Part shown: positions 1-10,570 of the stretch, piece by piece
How the letters are laid out: every line of letters starts with the position of its first letter
Numbering within the stretch: position 1 is the first letter of the stretch
NCBI GenBank assembly: GCA_948567375.1
Contig: OX419759.1
Span: 62,462,593-62,526,592 of the forward strand
Length of the DNA: 64,000 nt
Direction: 5' to 3'
DNA from: Lunularia cruciata
Taxonomy: Eukaryota; Streptophyta; Marchantiopsida; Lunulariales; Lunulariaceae
Made by a program: the position numbers and the translations under genes
The notes under the pieces: model-generated
The model's input: the letters and a program-made list of their open reading frames with translations, nothing else
Databases searched by the model: none
What the model was told of the DNA's origin: nothing

Positions 1-324
1 TAGCATAGAATATTCCGGAAGTATCTAGGAAGCTTCCCGGTTAGCTTAGCTTGCACCTTAAGTAAGTAGCTTCTAGAAGCTTCCAACTAGCTTAGCTTAC
101 ACGCCAAGTAGGTGGCTTCTAGAAGGAAGCTTCTTGAGAAGCTTCCTAGTTAACTTGGCTTGCACTCTAAGAAAGCGGCTTGAGAAGCTTCTCAAGAGCC
201 TTGTATCCTACCTATAAATACCAAAGCCAAAGCTCATGCTAGGCATTTGGAGTTTTCCCTCATTCAAGTGTCCCAATGTGAGTTTCCATTCTCCTATTTC
301 CCTCCTCGGTTTCGGTCTTTTACA
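1..324 (+). repeat. 5' LTR of the chromovirus (partial)
   Basis: This segment matches 5166-5516 almost base for base and ends in CA right before the primer binding site. A TATA-like CTATAAATA at 212-220 is a plausible promoter for the element. The left part is rich in short repeated AAGCTTC/GAAGCTTC motifs, which also account for the small indels between the LTRs. Confidence 0.93.
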
Positions 325-325
325 T

Positions 326-337
326 TGGTATCAGAGC
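326..337 (+). other. Primer binding site, initiator tRNA-Met type
   Basis: TGGTATCAGAGC lies two bases after the LTR end. It is the standard plant LTR-retrotransposon complement of the 3' end of initiator tRNA-Met. Confidence 0.92.
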
Positions 338-685
338 AAGAATGGGATGGATGGAATTTATACACCACCAATTCCACCAAACCATTGGGATTTTCATGTC
401 CAAATACTACCCAAGCATTGTTTCACACAGTTCATCACCTTGCACTTTGGACAAGATTTTTTGCATATGATCACCATATGTGAGGAACCCTTGGTGCTTC
501 TGGTTGTAACTTATGGAGAACGGTGGACGTGCTATTTCTATGTGTTAATAAATTAGATAGATTGGGAGTGGTGTGCTAGAGGAGCAACCATGGCGGCAAT
601 ACCTGATGTTATCCTTGCTATGCAACAACAAATCGAGCACCTTACTCAATTGTTGGATGAACAAGATCTTTGACGACAAGAGCAG

Positions 686-1500
686 GTGGAGAGAGTACCA
701 ATTCGAGAAGGAGAAGATCGGATCAGATTCCCTAAACCCAAGGTATTTGAAGGCAAGAATCTTCCGGGTGCAGTGGAGAATTTTTTGTTTGATTGTCAAT
801 GTTATTTTGAAGCTACCAATCTACAAGATGAGCAAAAAAAGATTCTCTTGGCTTCTAGCCAATTGGATGGAGTAGCAAAGCTACGGTGGAGATTCCGAGT
901 GGAGCGAGCCAAACGACAAATGGTTGCACCAATCTTGACATGGGCAAAATTCAAGAGCGCAATAATCAGTCGGTTCCAAGCTATAAATGCCACACGAGCT
1001 GCACGGGATAAGTTGGCAGAGTTGAAACAAATTGGCTCTGTAAGAAGTTACATCATGCAGTTCCAAAACACCATCATGCAAATTCCAGATATTTTGGAAG
1101 GTGAAGCTCTGGATTGATTTGTGAGGGGCTTGAAGGCAAGAACCAAATTAGAGATAACCATGCAAGAGCCACAACACTTGGAGGAAGCCATGCGGTTGGC
1201 TGAACGTTTTGATTCCTTGGTGGCAACAACTTGGTCTCGACCTCGACCCCCACAAAGCCTACCAATACACTACACACAAGTGGAGGAGCCAACACCAATG
1301 GATATTGATGCAATTCAACGAAGACCGCTGGGTATGGCAGACAGGGAGAAACTATGACAAAATGGTGGTTGTTTTTATTGTCGCCAATTGGAGCATCGCA
1401 TTGCTGAATGTCCACCCAAGAATGGACGACCTCAACAAGTTGCCCAAGTGGAGGTTGTGGAGCGGAATGATCAAGGAAACGAGGAATCCTAGTAGGAGAT
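686..1500 (+). mobile_element. Chromovirus gag region (fossil)
   Basis: The translated region resembles retrotransposon gag: a capsid-like stretch with FDCQCYFEATN and RFQAINATRAARDKLAELKQ, followed near 1370-1415 by a CX2CX4HX4C zinc knuckle (CFYCRQLEHRIAEC). The capsid part would package element RNA and the knuckle would bind it. The region is broken. Confidence 0.85.
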
Positions 1501-1539
1501 TTTGAACCACCTATTGGGAGCTTGATTAGTTCCAATGGG

Positions 1540-1900
1540 ATTGAAGGCTCGACCTATGCAAGTCTGCTTCACTTGCAAGGTATGATATCTAATTGGAGTT
1601 GTAGGATTTTGGTTGATTTTGGAAGTTCAAAGAATTGCATGTCTATGCAAGTAGCAAAGGAATTGGGTATTCCTATCAAGCCAATGATTGGAAGTAGTTT
1701 GATGATGGCGGATGGTAGAAAGGGTTTTGCATTCCGCACCTCGCATCTTGTTACCTTCAAGATTGGGAAGGAGTATTTGGAGTGTATGAGGTTTGTAGTG
1801 GCACCTCTACACTATGATATCATTATGGGTCTACCTTGGCTTGAACGTCATAAGGTTCAATTCGATTGGACCCGATGCCAAATTCAAGTACAACACCAAG
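1540..1900 (+). mobile_element. Chromovirus protease region (fossil)
   Basis: The frame contains a pepsin-like retrotransposon protease pattern: ILVDFGSSKNCMS in the active-site position, followed by VAPLHYDIIMGLPWL, the usual flap-to-C-terminal motif of Ty3/gypsy proteases. A lysine- and glutamate-rich linker with imperfect repeats of about 25 residues (about 1950-2130) separates it from reverse transcriptase. Confidence 0.85.
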
Positions 1901-2239
1901 GTAGGAATTTCAGATTAGGTTGTCTGGCACCTCTGAGTAAGACACCTAAGAATAGTCAATCCCAAGATGGGAAGTCTATTGAGAAGGTAGCCATAGAGCA
2001 AATCTGGAAGAGAGATGAGTCCCAGGATGGGAAGTTTGCCAAGAAGGCAACCATGGAGCAAGCTTGGAAGAGAGATGAGTCCTTACAAGGGAAGTTTGTT
2101 AATGAAGCAGCCATAGAGCAAGCTTTGGAGGAAGATAAGTCTATATTTGTGGTGTGGATCGAGCCGATTGCACAAGAACAAGCTGAGGAGGGCCAAGTGC
2201 CGCATCAAGCAATGGTTGATCGGATAGTTCAGGAGTTTG

Positions 2240-3600
2240 CAGATGTGTTTCCAAATGATCTGCCAAAGGGATTACCCTCCGATCAAGGTATGCCTTTCAA
2301 GATCAAGTTATTGCCAGGGAGTACTCCAGTGAGTAGACCAATCTATCGGCTCTCACCAAGGAGTTGAAGGAGTTGCAAACAACACTTATAGAGTTGTTGG
2401 AGAAGGATTTCATACGACATAGCACCGGTACTATTTGTTCCAAAGAAGCATGGAGGACTTTGTTTCTATATTGATTACCGTGTGCTCAATAAACAAACCG
2501 TGAAGAATGCATATCCCTTGCCTCGGATCGATGACCTGCTTGATCAATTAAGTGGAGCATGCTACTTTTCCAAGCTGGATCTCCATAGCGGCTATTGGCA
2601 AATTCCTATTGAAGGAGAGGACGTGCAAAAGACTGCCCTTTGCACAAGGTATGGACATTTCAAGTGGAGAGTTCTATCGTTTGGACTCACTTATGCTCCA
2701 GCAGTCTTCATGGATCAGATGCATTGGGTGTTGGAAGGACTATTGGATCGGTCCGTGGTAGTGTTCTTAGATGATATCTTAATCTATAGCAAGACAGAGG
2801 CAGAACACATGAATCATGTGCAAGAAGTCCTAAGACGACTACGACAGTGGAAATTTTATTGCAAGAAGTCAAAGTGTGCTTTTTTGCAGAAGGAGGTTAC
2901 CTTCTTGGGTCATAAGATCTCATCAGAGGGGATCAAGATGAAAGAAGAGAAGATCAAGGCCATTATTGATTGGCCTACCCCAAAGGATGCTACCAAAGTA
3001 CAAGCATTCAATGGATTGGCCAGTTTTTACCGACGGTTCATCCACTATTATACTCACGTGGCTGCACCATTGACTGACTTCTTGGGAAAGAACTCGAGCT
3101 TCCAATGGACCACCAAGCATGAAGAACCATTCCAGAAGTTAAAGCATATGGTGTCTTCAAGACCCATTCTTCAACCATATGATCCTCAACTACCTTGTGT
3201 GGTTGATTTTGATGCTTCTAACTTTGCAATTGGAGCTGTGTTGCAACAAGAATTCCTAGATGGACTACATCCCATTGCCTTTGTGTCTCGCCTACTAAAT
3301 ACAACCAAAAGAAATTACTCCGCTCAAGATTGGGAACAACTTGCAATGGTATATGCCACCAAGGTATGGAGGCATTATCTCTTGGGGAAACAAGTGATCA
3401 TGCCAACTGATCATAAGCCATTGTTGCAGACCCTACACCTAGAGCACATGAAGAGTCAACATCATCAATGGGAAGAGCAAATCCAATTGTTCGACATCAA
3501 ACTTGAGGACAAACCAGGTTGGTTCCATGTCATCCCTGATGCTCTATCACGACGACCTAATTTGAAGTCTCTTTCCTCATTGCGGCAGCAATTATGATGG
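2240..3600 (+). mobile_element. Chromovirus reverse transcriptase and RNase H (fossil)
   Basis: Reverse transcriptase blocks are clear: YPLPRIDDLLDQLSGACYFSKLDL, the FLDDILIYSK catalytic box, and LGHKISSEGIKM. RNase H follows with VVDFDASNFAIGAVLQQ, TDHKPL and DALSRRP. These are typical of Ty3/gypsy pol and would copy element RNA to DNA. Confidence 0.95.
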
Positions 3601-3699
3601 TGTCAATTGATCCCAAGATCCATAACAAGTTTCGGTTAGCTCTATAGCAAGATCCCTTCTTCCACATGGTACATGGTTGGCTAACAACAGGTGACAAAG

Positions 3700-4600
3700 A
3701 GTACAACACCTTCTCCTTCAAGGAAGGCCTTCTATTCCATGTGGACCGGATCTATGTTCCAGCCAAAGGTGATCTTTGACTTGTGCGCCTTCAAGAAGCC
3801 CATGATTTACCCATCACTGGTCACATGGGTGTGGACAAGACCTTGGGTACCCTCCAACGTCAATGGTGGTGGCCCAACATGACCCGGGATGTTCAAGAAT
3901 TTGTCCAATTGTGTGAGAGCTACCAACATAACAAGGCCAACAACCAGAAGCTGGGTGGACTCCTTCAACCACTTGTTGTTCCATCAGCTTGTTGGGAGCA
4001 TGTGAGCTTGGATCTCATCACATCCTTGCAAAAGACAAAACAAGGACACACCGCTATCGTGGTGTTTGTGGATAAGCTTAGTAAGCAAATCCACTTGGCA
4101 CCAACCTGTGATACCGTGGACGCTCCAACCTTAGTGCAAATCTACTTTGACCATGTCTTCAACCATCATGGAATGCCACGCGTACTCATCTCCGACCGTG
4201 ATCCTTGCTTTATCAGGAACTTTTGGCAAGCACTCTTTCAGATACTCGACACCAAGCTTGCTTTGTCCATGGCCTATCATCCTCAAACTGATGGACAAAC
4301 CGAACATGCAAATCATACATTGGAGGATATGTTGCGTGCCTTTGTCAATGTCTACCATACCAATTGGGATGAATGTCTTGCCGCTGCCGAATTTGCCTAC
4401 AACAATTCCAAACAGGCAAGCACCGGATTCTCTCCTTTCTTTCTCAATTTTGGCCAAGATCCACTTGTTCCTGATTCTCTTCTTGCTCCTCCTCCATCTC
4501 AGGTTCCTCATACTTCTACATTCTTGACCACTATATCCCAATCTCTCCAACAAGCCAAGCCTCGCCTCCTTGTTGCTCAGAATCGCCAAAAACAATATGT
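3700..4600 (+). mobile_element. Chromovirus integrase (fossil)
   Basis: The frame holds the integrase zinc-binding region (GHMGVDKTL with a following CX2C-like stretch), the core motif HHGMPRVLISDRDPCF, and the YHPQTDGQTEHANHTLEDMLR block with the catalytic glutamate region. The downstream part (HPVFHVSKLKPF) is the conserved C-terminal tail of plant chromovirus integrases. Confidence 0.93.
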
Positions 4601-4879
4601 GGACCACCATTGTTGTGATCTCACCTTTGAAATCGGTGATAAAGTCATGCTATCCTCTAGTAACCTCCCTCTCCCACTTGATATCCAAGTTTGTAAACTT
4701 GCCCCTAATTGGATAAGACCCTTTGATATCACCCAAATTATCTCTCTTGTTGCTTATCGTCTTGCCTTGCCTTGTCATATGCGTATCCATCCTGTCTTTC
4801 ATGTTTCCAAGTTGAAACCCTTTGTTCCTAATCCCTATTCCTTTTCCTCTCAAGTCCAACCTCTTCCTCTTCCTATCCC

Positions 4880-5095
4880 TATCAATGATCATGAGGAGTA
4901 CAAAGTTGATCGTATCCTTGCGCGTCGCCATATTCAATGAGGCCGTCACCAACATACGGAGTACAAGGTCCTCTGGAAAGGGTATCCCCTTCATGATGCC
5001 ACTTGGGAACCTCTTTCTCACCTCCAAAATGCATAGATGGCCATCTAGGAATTCAAAGCTTCACTGGCAACGAGGACGTCACCAACTAGCGGCGG
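4880..5095 (+). mobile_element. Chromodomain-like end of pol (fossil)
   Basis: The translated stretch shows the chromodomain pattern: EYKVDRILARR, then EYKVLWKGYP and DATWEPLSHL. In chromoviruses this domain steers integration to particular chromatin. Confidence 0.85.
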
Positions 5096-5102
5096 GAGAA
5101 TA

Positions 5103-5516
5103 TGTAACAATATGGAGTTTAGCGATGAAGTTAGTCGGGCTCACGAAGTAGCACATAAGACAAATTAGCATAGAATATTCCGGAAGTATCTAGGAAGCTT
5201 CTTGGGAAACTTTCCGGTTAGCTTAGATTGCACCTTAAGTAAGTAGCTTCTAGAAGGAAGCTTCTAGAAGCTTCCAACTAGCTTAGCTTGCACGCCAAGT
5301 AGGTGGCTTCTAGAAGGAAGCTTCTTGAGAAGCTTCCTAGTTAACTTGGCTTGCACTCTAAGAAAGCGGCTTGAGGAAGCTTCTCAAGAGCCTTGTATAC
5401 TACCTATAAATACCAAAGCCAAAGCTCATGCTAGGCATTCGGAGTTTTCCCTCATTCAAGTGTCCCAATGTGAGTTTCCATTCTCTTATTTCCCTCCTTG
5501 GTTTTGGTCTTTTACA
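5103..5516 (+). repeat. 3' LTR of the chromovirus
   Basis: It starts TGTAACA and ends TTTTACA, so it has the TG..CA ends of an LTR, 414 bases long. A purine-rich GGCGGGAGAA directly before it (5091-5100) is the likely polypurine tract. A CTATAAATA box is present at about 5402-5410, as in the 5' copy. Confidence 0.93.
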
Positions 5517-5890
5517 CCTATGCATATTGAGACAATTTAGGCACATGCTAGGGGCGATGGACCGAGTGGGCATGGTTTTCTTGGGACACAACCAATAGCT
5601 ACTAGGGAGAGTGGTCTACTTGGAGTCCATCCAGGTGAGCGTGCGCTACTTGGATTACACCCTTGGTCTACTTGGGTTGCAGCTAGAGGACATGTGGAGC
5701 TTGTAGCCAGAGTGGAGGGAGTTTTTCACATAGAGGTTGGGACCTCTAGTGGTCAGGGGCACGACACTATTGCTCCCAAGGGCCCAGTGTAGCAGCCAGT
5801 CAGTACGTCTTCCACTCCTACAATAGTTCTAGAGGATACGTGGGAGCCAAATCTTGGACCTAAGCTTATTGGAGAGGAAAGACGAAGGGT
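5517..5890 (+). other. Unassigned stretch with a long open frame between two LTR elements
   Basis: From about 5540 one frame is open for about 75 codons (ARGDGPSGHGFLGTQP...) and continues with one interruption up to the next LTR. It shows no domain I recognise. A purine-rich GGAGAGGAAAGACGAAGGG touches the start of the LTR at 5892, so this could be the 3' internal end of an element whose 3' LTR is that LTR. Alternatively it is unrelated host or repeat sequence. Confidence 0.4.
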
Positions 5891-5891
5891 C

Positions 5892-6522
5892 TGTAACACC
5901 CATTTGTGCATGTGTGTGGTATTGTGATATTTAGCTTGGTATTACAAGTACTTAAGAGATATTATTTATATAGAGATAAAGGATGGTTCTATATTAGTCA
6001 TGGTTAGCTAAAGTTAGTCATAGCTAAGATAGATGGGACCTTACTTTAGAGGAAGTAGGAAAGATGAGCACCACTATTTTGGATTTTAGTGTGTTGACTT
6101 GGTATTATTCCTAGGTGTTTGGCTTTGGGGAAAGAGTTGAGAACTCTTGGGCCCGCAAGCCTTTTTGTTTTGGATTCTTCTTTAGTCCAATGATAGCCCA
6201 TGTGAAGGAATCCTTGCTTTAGTGGTTGGGTCAAGATAAGGGGAATATGCCCATGTGAATGGATATTCCTTTCTACTTTTTGACTTTACTTGACTTTTAG
6301 TCTAGTAACTTGAGTTACTACGGTAATTAGTAACTTTGGTACGTAACTATTTCACAAGTATATAAACAAGGAGTGAGGAGGTACTCATCATCCTTTCATT
6401 TGCAACTATCTCTCTTTCATTGAGTTCTCTAGTGAGCAATGTCTTGAGTCTTGGAGTGTTAGCCTTGGAGGAGTATGATGGAGTTGGGGTTCCTTGCCTT
6501 CTTAGTCCATGGTGCGCTACCA
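5892..6522 (+). repeat. LTR of a second family (copy 1)
   Basis: The sequence starts TGTAACACCCATTTGTGC and ends near GCGCTACCA. A second copy lies at 33989-34610 on the other strand, which defines the ends. TATATAAA at 6359-6366 is a likely promoter box. A degenerate initiator-tRNA-Met primer site (around 6526-6538, ATCAGAGG core) follows, and both copies share about 40 bases of downstream internal sequence. Confidence 0.85.
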
Positions 6523-6599
6523 TAATAGCCATCAGAGGTTCATCCTGAGTGAGAGACAGGCCGGCTCACAGGTCTGGAGGTTCTTGAGGAGCCACAAGA

Positions 6600-7091
6600 G
6601 TTGTTTTGCCTTCAATATGAAGGATTTGGGTGATGTGAAGGGAACTAGTATATAGATTGAGTTGACTAGCAATATACCAATTTTATGCCGTCCTTATTGA
6701 TATAGTGATATGGAGAGGACATTGATTCAGAGCCGGAGTAGTGACCTTTTTGAGGCTGGTTTGGTGGAGATCTCACATAGAGAGTATGCATCAATGATAG
6801 TGATGCCAGCCAAGAAGGATATGCATGGCAACTGCACAGATAGGCGGATGTGTGAAGATTACCGTCCTATCAACCAACAAACCAGAGCTGATTGGTATGC
6901 CATGCCTACACTGGAGGAGATTTTTGATGCAAATGCACATGCAAAGGTCTTCAATACTTTGGATCTTCAAGCGGGATATCATCAGTTGCCTATCAGGGAG
7001 GAGGATAAGTCCAAGACAACATTCTAGGCTATTGATCCTCATGACAAGGATGTGTTATATCTGTGGAGGTTCTTACCATTTGGGTTAAAGA
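6600..7091 (+). mobile_element. Second Ty3/gypsy element, reverse transcriptase fragment (fossil)
   Basis: The translation contains LFEAGLVEISHREYAS, MPAKKDMHGN, MCEDYRPINQ, MPTLEEIFDANAHAKVFNTLDLQAGYHQLPI and FLPFGLK, the N-terminal half of a gypsy reverse transcriptase of a type distinct from the chromovirus at 1-5516. It lies only about 70 bases after the LTR leader, so the expected gag and protease region is not present here. The fragment runs into the assembly gap. Confidence 0.9.
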
Positions 7092-7291
7092 NNNNNNNNN
7101 NNNNNNNNNNNNNNNNNNNNNNNNNNNNNNNNNNNNNNNNNNNNNNNNNNNNNNNNNNNNNNNNNNNNNNNNNNNNNNNNNNNNNNNNNNNNNNNNNNNN
7201 NNNNNNNNNNNNNNNNNNNNNNNNNNNNNNNNNNNNNNNNNNNNNNNNNNNNNNNNNNNNNNNNNNNNNNNNNNNNNNNNNNNNNNNNNNN
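7092..7291. other. Assembly gap (200 N)
   Basis: Exactly 200 undetermined bases. Any translation across it is meaningless. The true length is unknown, since round-number gaps are often placeholders. Confidence 1.
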
Positions 7292-7702
7292 CAACATAGA
7301 GATACTTTATGCTATGCTACCATTTGTGGAGGAGGTTATAGACCTTCAATCCGTCAATTTTATCCAATAGTCTATGTATATCTACAACAAACAACACCAA
7401 CAACACTTGATGTTTTGACAGGCCGCACTATCTTGAGAGTGTGTGAGGTTTTGCCATCTGAAGTCCTTGTGTTAGAAGGACATGATGGTGTTTATTGGAA
7501 GGATCATGTGTGCAATTGTGTGCCATGCCACCTCCCAAACATTGATGCTACTATGGACCCAAGCTTGGCACTTGTACATGCAGGCTTGAGGTGTATGTTA
7601 TGTGGCTCTTCTGGTGGAGCTACTACTATGTTAGTGTGTGATAGTTGTTTGAGAGGATGGCATATGGCATGTATGACTCCTCCCCTCATGGTGGTTCCTT
7701 AA
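7292..7702 (+). mobile_element. PHD-finger-containing segment of a gypsy-like element (fossil)
   Basis: The frame after the gap reads about 135 codons. Its C-terminal part has a PHD zinc-finger signature: CMLCGSS, then CDSCLRGWHMACMTPPL, giving C-X2-C ... C-X2-C-X4-H-X2-C followed by the TPPL motif typical of PHD fingers. An upstream CNCVPCHLPN may be part of a further metal-binding region. I recall PHD fingers between RNase H and integrase in some green-lineage gypsy elements, and the reverse transcriptase just left of the gap fits that. A host PHD protein fragment is the alternative. Confidence 0.65.
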
Positions 7703-7911
7703 GGACAATAGTTATGTCTTATATGTACTTGACCTATAGCTAGTTCATTCTTTATATGGTATAGATTGCATACAGGTGACTAATGATGGGGCTCCATAGC
7801 ACTCGGCCTCTTGATCGTTGCCCATCATAGGGTATACCATATACTTAGAGTAGATGGCTATCTAGAGTTAGAGGGACCTAATCGCCAACTAGGGAGACGA
7901 TTGTGGCACTT
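7703..7911. other. Non-coding stretch after the PHD segment
   Basis: No reading frame, RNA gene or repeat is recognised. Confidence 0.5.
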
Positions 7912-8632
7912 TAGAGTCTATGTATGAGATGTGCTTCTATGGTGTATGATGTTGACAAGAATGTATATTGTGTAGCAATGTATGTTATGTAGCGATGTAT
8001 ATTGTGTAGCGATGTATATACGCACAACAATTGTCACGCCATTTGTAGTGTTGCATCTAGATTGCTCGGACACTAGAGTTGCAATGATAGTAACTAGAGT
8101 TGCAATGATAGTAGTTAGAGTTGTTTCAATAGTTTCATAGAGACCACTTTCCGACGGTCAGATTTTGTGTTCACAGTATTGACTTCACGGTAGGGCCTAC
8201 CGTCACTTTGCACCATTTGCACCATCGAGTGTGCCATCAGTAGGACCATTAGGGTTTCAGACCTAGCTCAAGTCCACGGGTATAATTTTGAAGTGCAGCT
8301 CCAGATAGCTCACTTCTTTGATGTTGAGCCTTCGAGTTCTTGGCTATGGTGGACAAAGCACAGCAAGTGTCACCTGGATTCTCTTAGCTAGAGTGGGTGT
8401 GGCTTGACTGTAATCAATCCCCAATTGTTTGCAGTTAATAGAGTGACAGATCAAGTATTGATTTGAGTTGAGTGTATTTGAGAGTTGTAAACAATCTGAT
8501 CAGATTGTTTACAACTTTTGTGGCACTTTAGAGTCTATGTATGACCTATGTGTGAGTTGTGCTTCTATCGTATATAGTGTATGATGTTGATAGCAATGTA
8601 TGTTGTGTAGCAATGTATATATGCACAACAAT
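7912..8632 (+). repeat. Pair of ~115-120-bp direct repeats flanking ~485 bp
   Basis: 7912-8033 and 8519-8632 share TGTGGCACTTTAGAGTCTAT, a TGATGTTGA block, a run of GTAGCAATGTAT units and a GCACAACAAT end. The internal GTAGCRATGTAT units are themselves tandem. The spacing and TG..CA-like ends would fit a small LTR-type element, but no primer site or polypurine tract was seen, so a local duplication is equally possible. Confidence 0.55.
8483..8516. repeat. 34-bp perfect palindrome
   Basis: Two 17-base arms (AGTTGTAAACAATCTGA and its reverse complement) meet with no spacer at 8499/8500. It ends two bases before the second direct repeat begins at 8519. Confidence 0.95.
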
Positions 8633-8639
8633 GTCCTCT

Positions 8640-9340
8640 TGGAAGGACAAAGAATGATGCTACCAAAGATATAGTGTTTGCCATGGTACAAGAGAGTGGA
8701 TACCTTGCTTGGAGGGAGCATCAATATGCTTTGTAGACCACATGAGTTTAGGCATACTTACACTTTGTCCAAAATGATCAAGTGACAAAAGTGGTTATTA
8801 TGGTTATGGATCTTACATGTGATGTAGTGTTAGAGGGAGTGATCAACCATCCTCCTAGATGGGCAGTGAGTGTAGTAGCAGCAAGTTGGGTCTCCAAGTA
8901 TAGGGGTTTGCGGTGATGTTCCTCTAGCCATGGAGTTATATGGAGTGGTGGATGCAACATTTGAGATATTTTTCAAGGAGAGTGGGAGGGCATATTATTC
9001 TAGGTATAAGGGATCTCACTCGCACATGTTACCATATATTTTAGGCAACTTGCATCCATTGCTCTACATAGAGCATTGGCTAGTAGAAAACATAGGAGAG
9101 AAATTACACTAAATGGTGCTCTTTGGATGCTCCAATTGTTTGTAGGCCATATAACTTGCGTAACTCAAATATCTTAGATGCTGTAGTTTTAGATTCCTCT
9201 TACCAATAATACTGTGGCTCAGCATCATTTTACCCCTATGTCTTCTCTTTGTACAGCTTGACAGGATCTTCCCATCCCTATTGTTATCACATGCAGTCTC
9301 CTTCTTCTCTATTTTACCCTTGTACAGCTTGATGGATGTT
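8640..9340 (+). mobile_element. LINE 3' end, C-terminal domain and tail
   Basis: The translated stretch (YLAWREHQ, then VVLEGVINHPPRWAVSVVAASWVSKYRG) matches the minus-strand LINE at 23876-24091. The following LELYGVVDATFEIF and LLYIEHWLVENIG also match its downstream sequence. The copy ends in the LINE tail (CTTGACAGGATCTTCCCATCC, about 9260-9280), with a second partial tail at about 9293-9340. Several stops and frame changes show it is dead. Confidence 0.8.
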
Positions 9341-9369
9341 TATACTAAGCAGTGGCTATTTTACTTACC

Positions 9370-9660
9370 ACTAGACTTTTTTGCATAGTTGTACACTTGA
9401 TTTTGTCATCCATTTCCTTGAATTTTCCCCTCTCCAAAATTGCCCGTTATCTTAATCAATTTTCAAAGAAAAATTCAAAGAATGTTAAATTTACCATGTT
9501 ATTAAAAGCTAAATCTGCATTACCAAGATCTCTCCTTTGTCAAAATCCCATTCATCTAACAAGACCAACTAGTTTCCAATAGCACTAACATCACCCTCTT
9601 CCTCTCAAAATACCCATTTTAACACACGTAATAAACAATGCTTTACCATTCCAAATTGGG
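9370..9660 (+). repeat. Dispersed ~280-bp repeat, copy 1
   Basis: It shares CTCCAAAATTG, AAAGAAAAATTCAAAGAATG, ATCTCTCCTTTGTCAAAATC and TAATAAACAA-type blocks with 21117-21400 and 21640-21906, all in the same orientation. No coding capacity is evident. The size would suit a SINE or MITE, but no tRNA-like head or terminal inverted repeat was identified. Confidence 0.8.
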
Positions 9661-10310
9661 AGTTTTTTCTTAAATCATTGAATGAAATGTAAGATAATGG
9701 ATTTAACAAGTAAGCATATATCTTTATTTAATTTGTGTGGAGAAGTAGGTCTAGTACCTTTGTGTGTGTAAATTTATGTTTTTGGTGATTGAGCATTTTT
9801 TGGCATTTTTTTCCTTCCCATCATTTGTGTGCAAGATGAACTCTATCTTACTTTTTGGTAAAGATAACACACTTTGAAAATTTTGTTTTCTTCTTGATTT
9901 TTGGTTGTTCATAGTACACTAAAGTACAAGAGGTACTTCATAGAATTGAATGAGTGTATCTTTCTTCCTTTGGATTACAATATATGCTTGCTTAAGTCCA
10001 CACTCATTTAAGACTGCATCCTGCTCAAGTCCTTGATTCCAGAGAAAAATTTCTTGGATCAATATCTTGCAATATTATTTTCACTGAAAGTCACATAGTG
10101 TCATTTGATAGCTGTTGTTGATTCTCTCATGGGTGATCATAGAGCAACTGCTTTGTAGAATACTACGGAGGGTAAAGAGAGCTCCCTTAGCCTGATTGAG
10201 TTGTTTCAATGACAGATAGTTGGAAGATTTCAGCTCATCCATATTCAATGTTTATAGCACTTTTTAGGGATTTAAGAATTACATTGTGCTGATTGACTTC
10301 ATCCTAGGTC
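9661..10310. other. AT-rich non-coding stretch
   Basis: No supported gene, RNA or repeat is visible here. Confidence 0.5.
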
Positions 10311-10317
10311 GGAGCAG

Positions 10318-10570
10318 TTTTGACCTCATCCTCTTGGGACTCAATGGCAGGCTCTTGTAAAAGCACGACACTCAAGCTATTGACAAGATTTACGCCAAAT
10401 ATGTCCACAAGTCGGAGAAGACGTTTGGACTCTATCCAATGGTTGCCTACCAGGAACTGAAACATGCCTTGTGAAACTATGCACCCCTCTTGCGCCAAAA
10501 GGCAGAGACACTCTACTCTAGGCACGATGGCAAGTTTATTGGAACATTTCCCATTGGTAAATTTACAAAT
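10318..10570 (+). pseudogene. Degenerate coding fragment, family not recognised
   Basis: One frame reads smoothly except for two stops: QAIDKIYAKYVHKSEKTFGL, YPMVAYQELKHAL and NYAPLLRQKAETLYSRHDGK, FIGTFPIGKF. The stops are TAA in the stretch before KHDTQ and TGA after KHAL. The amino-acid composition looks like real protein rather than chance, so this is probably an exon copy or retained pseudogene fragment. I cannot name the family. The longest open frame on the opposite strand is judged a shadow. Confidence 0.4.

Larger units (their letters stand above)
1..5516 (+). mobile_element. Ty3/gypsy chromovirus LTR retrotransposon (fossil)
   Basis: Two copies of one LTR flank an internal region with, in order, gag with a zinc knuckle, aspartic protease, reverse transcriptase, RNase H, integrase and a chromodomain-like segment. 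That order with integrase after RNase H, and the terminal chromodomain, place it in the Ty3/gypsy chromoviruses. The 5' LTR runs off the left edge of the window (about 60 bases missing by comparison with the 3' LTR). The element is broken, with roughly half a dozen interruptions in its coding region. The two LTRs differ at about 7 substitutions and about 3 small indels over ~320 bases, near 2 percent, so the insertion is fairly young. Target-site duplication cannot be tested because the left end is outside the window. Confidence 0.93.

Noticed and set aside
4131-4610. 159-codon minus-strand frame
   Set aside because: It is antisense to the clear integrase coding region and has no motif of its own.
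4650-5027. 125-codon minus-strand frame
   Set aside because: Antisense to the chromovirus integrase tail; low-complexity basic translation.
7052-7702. A 216-codon frame spanning the N run
   Set aside because: It exists only because N bases contain no stop; the parts either side cannot be linked through a gap of unknown length.
8930-9112. A 60-codon plus-strand frame as a separate small gene
   Set aside because: It is part of the LINE 3' end shared with the minus-strand copy.
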